Positions 61,901-64,000 of a stretch of DNA of 64,000 bases are shown one piece after another. The position numbers and the translations under genes were made by a program. The stretch lies in the NCBI RefSeq assembly GCF_023101765.2, contig NC_064220.1:1-64000 (forward strand), given 5' to 3'. Source of the DNA: Spodoptera frugiperda (Eukaryota; Arthropoda; Insecta; Lepidoptera; Noctuidae). The notes beneath the pieces are model-generated. The model had not been told where the DNA came from. It saw nothing but the letters and a program-made list of their open reading frames with translations, and did not search any database. Position 1 is the first letter of the stretch; each line of letters opens with the position of its first letter.

Positions 61901-63469
61901 TGTATTATATTTACATATGAGCTAGGACTGAGTATATTTTCGTAAGTAGCTGCCGGTTTTTATGTTTATGCTTCGTTTTCTGCAAGATGGGTTGAGAATG
62001 TAGATATTTCATACGAATGAGTGGAGCAGTATGCCTTTTTATGTGAAGTATCATTCGAGAAAACGGATCACAGGATAGCTCCTTGAGGAACCCCATAATT
62101 ATGTTTAGTAGGCGAGATTGTGAATCTGATCTTCCCATTGCGATTTTCCTTTTGTTGGGACAGATCTTTGGTGTTTGTTTTAAATAAAAGTCATGTGATT
62201 CTTTTTATTTCAAGATTTACTTGCCTACATTATTGTTAGTAAGTAAAATTAAATCCCTTTACCAACACCAAAATTCTGGTTTAACATAAATCTTATACAC
62301 AAACACGAAATTCACACCTAAGTCTATAAACTGGCTTAGGCTTGCTAATATAGTCAACACAGATCCGTTTTAGAGAGCAGATTACATAATATGTTAATAA
62401 CGCTGAATATTCCCTCGGAATAGGATTGTATTGAACCACCTGACAAGATATCGGTATTCGTATTAAGCAAACTGTACTCAGAAGCTAGGTCCAATCAGAA
62501 TAGGCTTCAGCATCAATAGACCACATTCCTTTTCAATTAATACACAGCGCGCTGCAATGCCTGCTATCGTACTAGTATCATATCAAAAGGGTAAACCAGA
62601 ATTCACAGACAACACCATACATTCAGAAATCCTTTGTGGTTTTCAAGTATTTGGAACTATAGTAGAACCAGATTTGTAGGAAAAAGGACAAACGACAGCA
62701 TAATTGGAATTCTCACTACGGGGACCAGCTGTGAAAAACGTCAATTCATGTCTATCCAAAGCCTATATGAGGTTCGAAACTATTGGACTGAACGCTTTTT
62801 TACTGTTTACACTAAATGTTCAATGGATTTTTAAAGCCTTTTGTAGTATTTGGTGGATAAAACTGAATGTTTTCTAGGGATTTGCATTTAAAGCGAAAAC
62901 ACTGGATGTTTTTGCTATAAATAGCGCTATTGGTTTTGCAAGCATATAACGGGAAGTAGTGGTAGAAAACGAGGTGCTAATGTATTTTATTTATAAGTTG
63001 AACTGCAAATGGTACGTATCAAGTGTGAGAAATGGGTTAAACAGAGGACGAAGACAGTGAGTCATTTGGCGACGATTATGGTTTAGAATACTAATACTAG
63101 AATTACGTAAAATGGTGTAACTACAGCTTGGCAGTATTGCTTTCCTGTCCCATAGCTTTCGAAGGCTCAAATAGTTGCTAGAGCTATTTACTTAACGCTC
63201 TTAATACTTATTTTAATAAACACGGCATCTTTTTTAGTTACACTCTGTTCATTAGTGATGAAAAAAATAAAATAAAAGCCTTACTATAAAAGGACGTGAA
63301 AAGAATAGAGGAAGAGAGAATAATGTTCTACAAAAAGCGACTAACGTTTTACGCTCCGGAACACACAATAAAAAACGAAAAATTCCCACAGCCTAGATAA
63401 CTTCCAGTAGACTAAGTACTAAGGTATCTAAATAGTGAAGTCATTCACTCTATCGGCCACACGCATTGA
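61901..63469. other. AT-rich DNA, no gene seen
   Basis: No supported feature. Confidence 0.5.
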
Positions 63470-63496
63470 ACAGATGGCGTAACCGTTGATAAGAGA

Positions 63497-63655
63497 ATGC
63501 GGGCCTCATTCGGCGATTACAGACAGCTGTTAAAACGGGCATTGGATGGATCGCTTGAAGCAGTCGACGTTAGTGCTCGAAACACTATCGTCTCATCAGC
63601 GTTGGGTATGTATCGACATGACACTAGCACTGCAGAATCGAAGTTAACAGATTGA
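63497..63655 (+). CDS. Short coding-like frame, unidentified
   Basis: Opens from 63470 after a stop at 63467. The first ATG is at 63497 and the stop at 63653, giving 52 residues including GDYRQLLKRALDGSLEAV and DVSARNTIVSSALGMYR. The composition is unlike the N/K/I/F-rich junk frames elsewhere and the region is GC-richer. A GTATGT donor candidate at 63606 would cut it after SSAL. It could be an exon, a repeat fragment or a GC-driven accident. No family is recognised. Confidence 0.25.
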   Translation: MRASFGDYRQLLKRALDGSLEAVDVSARNTIVSSALGMYRHDTSTAESKLTD

Positions 63656-64000
63656 CAAATGCTATAATGTATTTGTAATGGCAAATCAGCTGTTTAGTTT
63701 GATCACAAAGATACTATGTACTAGGTGAATGGTGGATATTAAAGGGTAGACTGGTGGTATCTTGGTGAATGTAAGGATGAAAACGAAAGAATTGATTAGA
63801 AGTAGTGATTAGGCATATAGTCTCCATGATGATAGAATTGAATTAATTGGTGCATTTCTTGTTATTTGGGCATACTTGTAGTAATAGTAAAAATTTACGA
63901 AGACCAATTTAAAAAAAAACTGTTGTCTTTTGTGGTTTAGATAGGAACAATTTATTTACAAATAATCTACAAAGGAAATGGTTTACTTACATAGGTTATT
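63656..64000. other. AT-rich DNA at the window edge
   Basis: A minus-strand GTAAGT at 63990-63985 lies 15 bases from the edge. Any exon in front of it would be mostly outside the window and cannot be judged. Confidence 0.4.

Noticed and set aside
1..64000. tRNA, rRNA, CRISPR arrays, bacterial operons, known insect microRNAs
   Set aside because: None recognised. The few ttcgaatcc-like strings (for example near 39348) have no tRNA fold around them, and no direct-repeat array with unique spacers exists.

Overview
The window looks like insect nuclear DNA, most likely Lepidoptera and probably a noctuid-type moth. The reasons are its AT-rich base composition, many small degenerate repeats of kinds I recognise from lepidopteran genomes, several foldback MITEs, and the absence of any long open reading frame, tRNA or rRNA. 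The species is not determined and the repeat names rest on memory rather than a search. No complete protein-coding gene is present.

The most informative signals are splice signals, and they agree on the minus strand. A short exon lies at 54075-54147, bounded by an acceptor (TTACAG) and a donor (GTAAGT); in one frame it reads GALAAKHELDIAPTISK. Three sites at 58420/58421, 41806/41807 and 15972/15973 have a T-rich tract ending in CAG or TAG joined directly to GTAAGT. That is the consensus of a recursive splice site (ratchet point, zero-length exon) as known from long Drosophila introns. I saw none of comparable quality on the plus strand. My reading is that the window lies almost wholly inside very long introns of one minus-strand gene: an upstream intron (58420 toward 54148), the small exon, then an intron of more than 54 kb cut into segments of about 12.3 kb, 25.8 kb and more than 15.9 kb. 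Inside this intron, at 29971, is a minus-strand Inr/MTE/DPE-like core promoter followed by a 98-nt stretch ending in GTGAGT, a candidate alternative first exon. A weaker 72-nt cassette exon candidate lies at 30331-30402. The gene itself is not identified.

Plus-strand signals are weaker: a TATA/Inr pair at 33170-33206, a TATA-ORF-AATAAA arrangement at 61355-61900 (112 codons), a coding-like short frame at 63497-63655, and a GC-rich island at 39340-39560 with perfect X-box (RFX) and ETS motifs.

The rest is repeat debris and unannotated AT-rich DNA. It includes a 595-bp terminal-inverted-repeat element with a 10-bp target duplication (2994-3588); six copies of a tailed SINE-like repeat; a four-locus foldback MITE family (about 43.3, 48.6, 52.0 and 53.7 kb), one copy of which interrupts a SINE and another of which is nested in its own kind; a 155-bp hairpin MITE (52.7 kb); several 3'-tail-type non-LTR fragments; a frameshifted pol C-terminal remnant (34976-35215); a 65-bp exact direct duplication (37837 and 38369); and a strong G-quadruplex motif (17355-17383).
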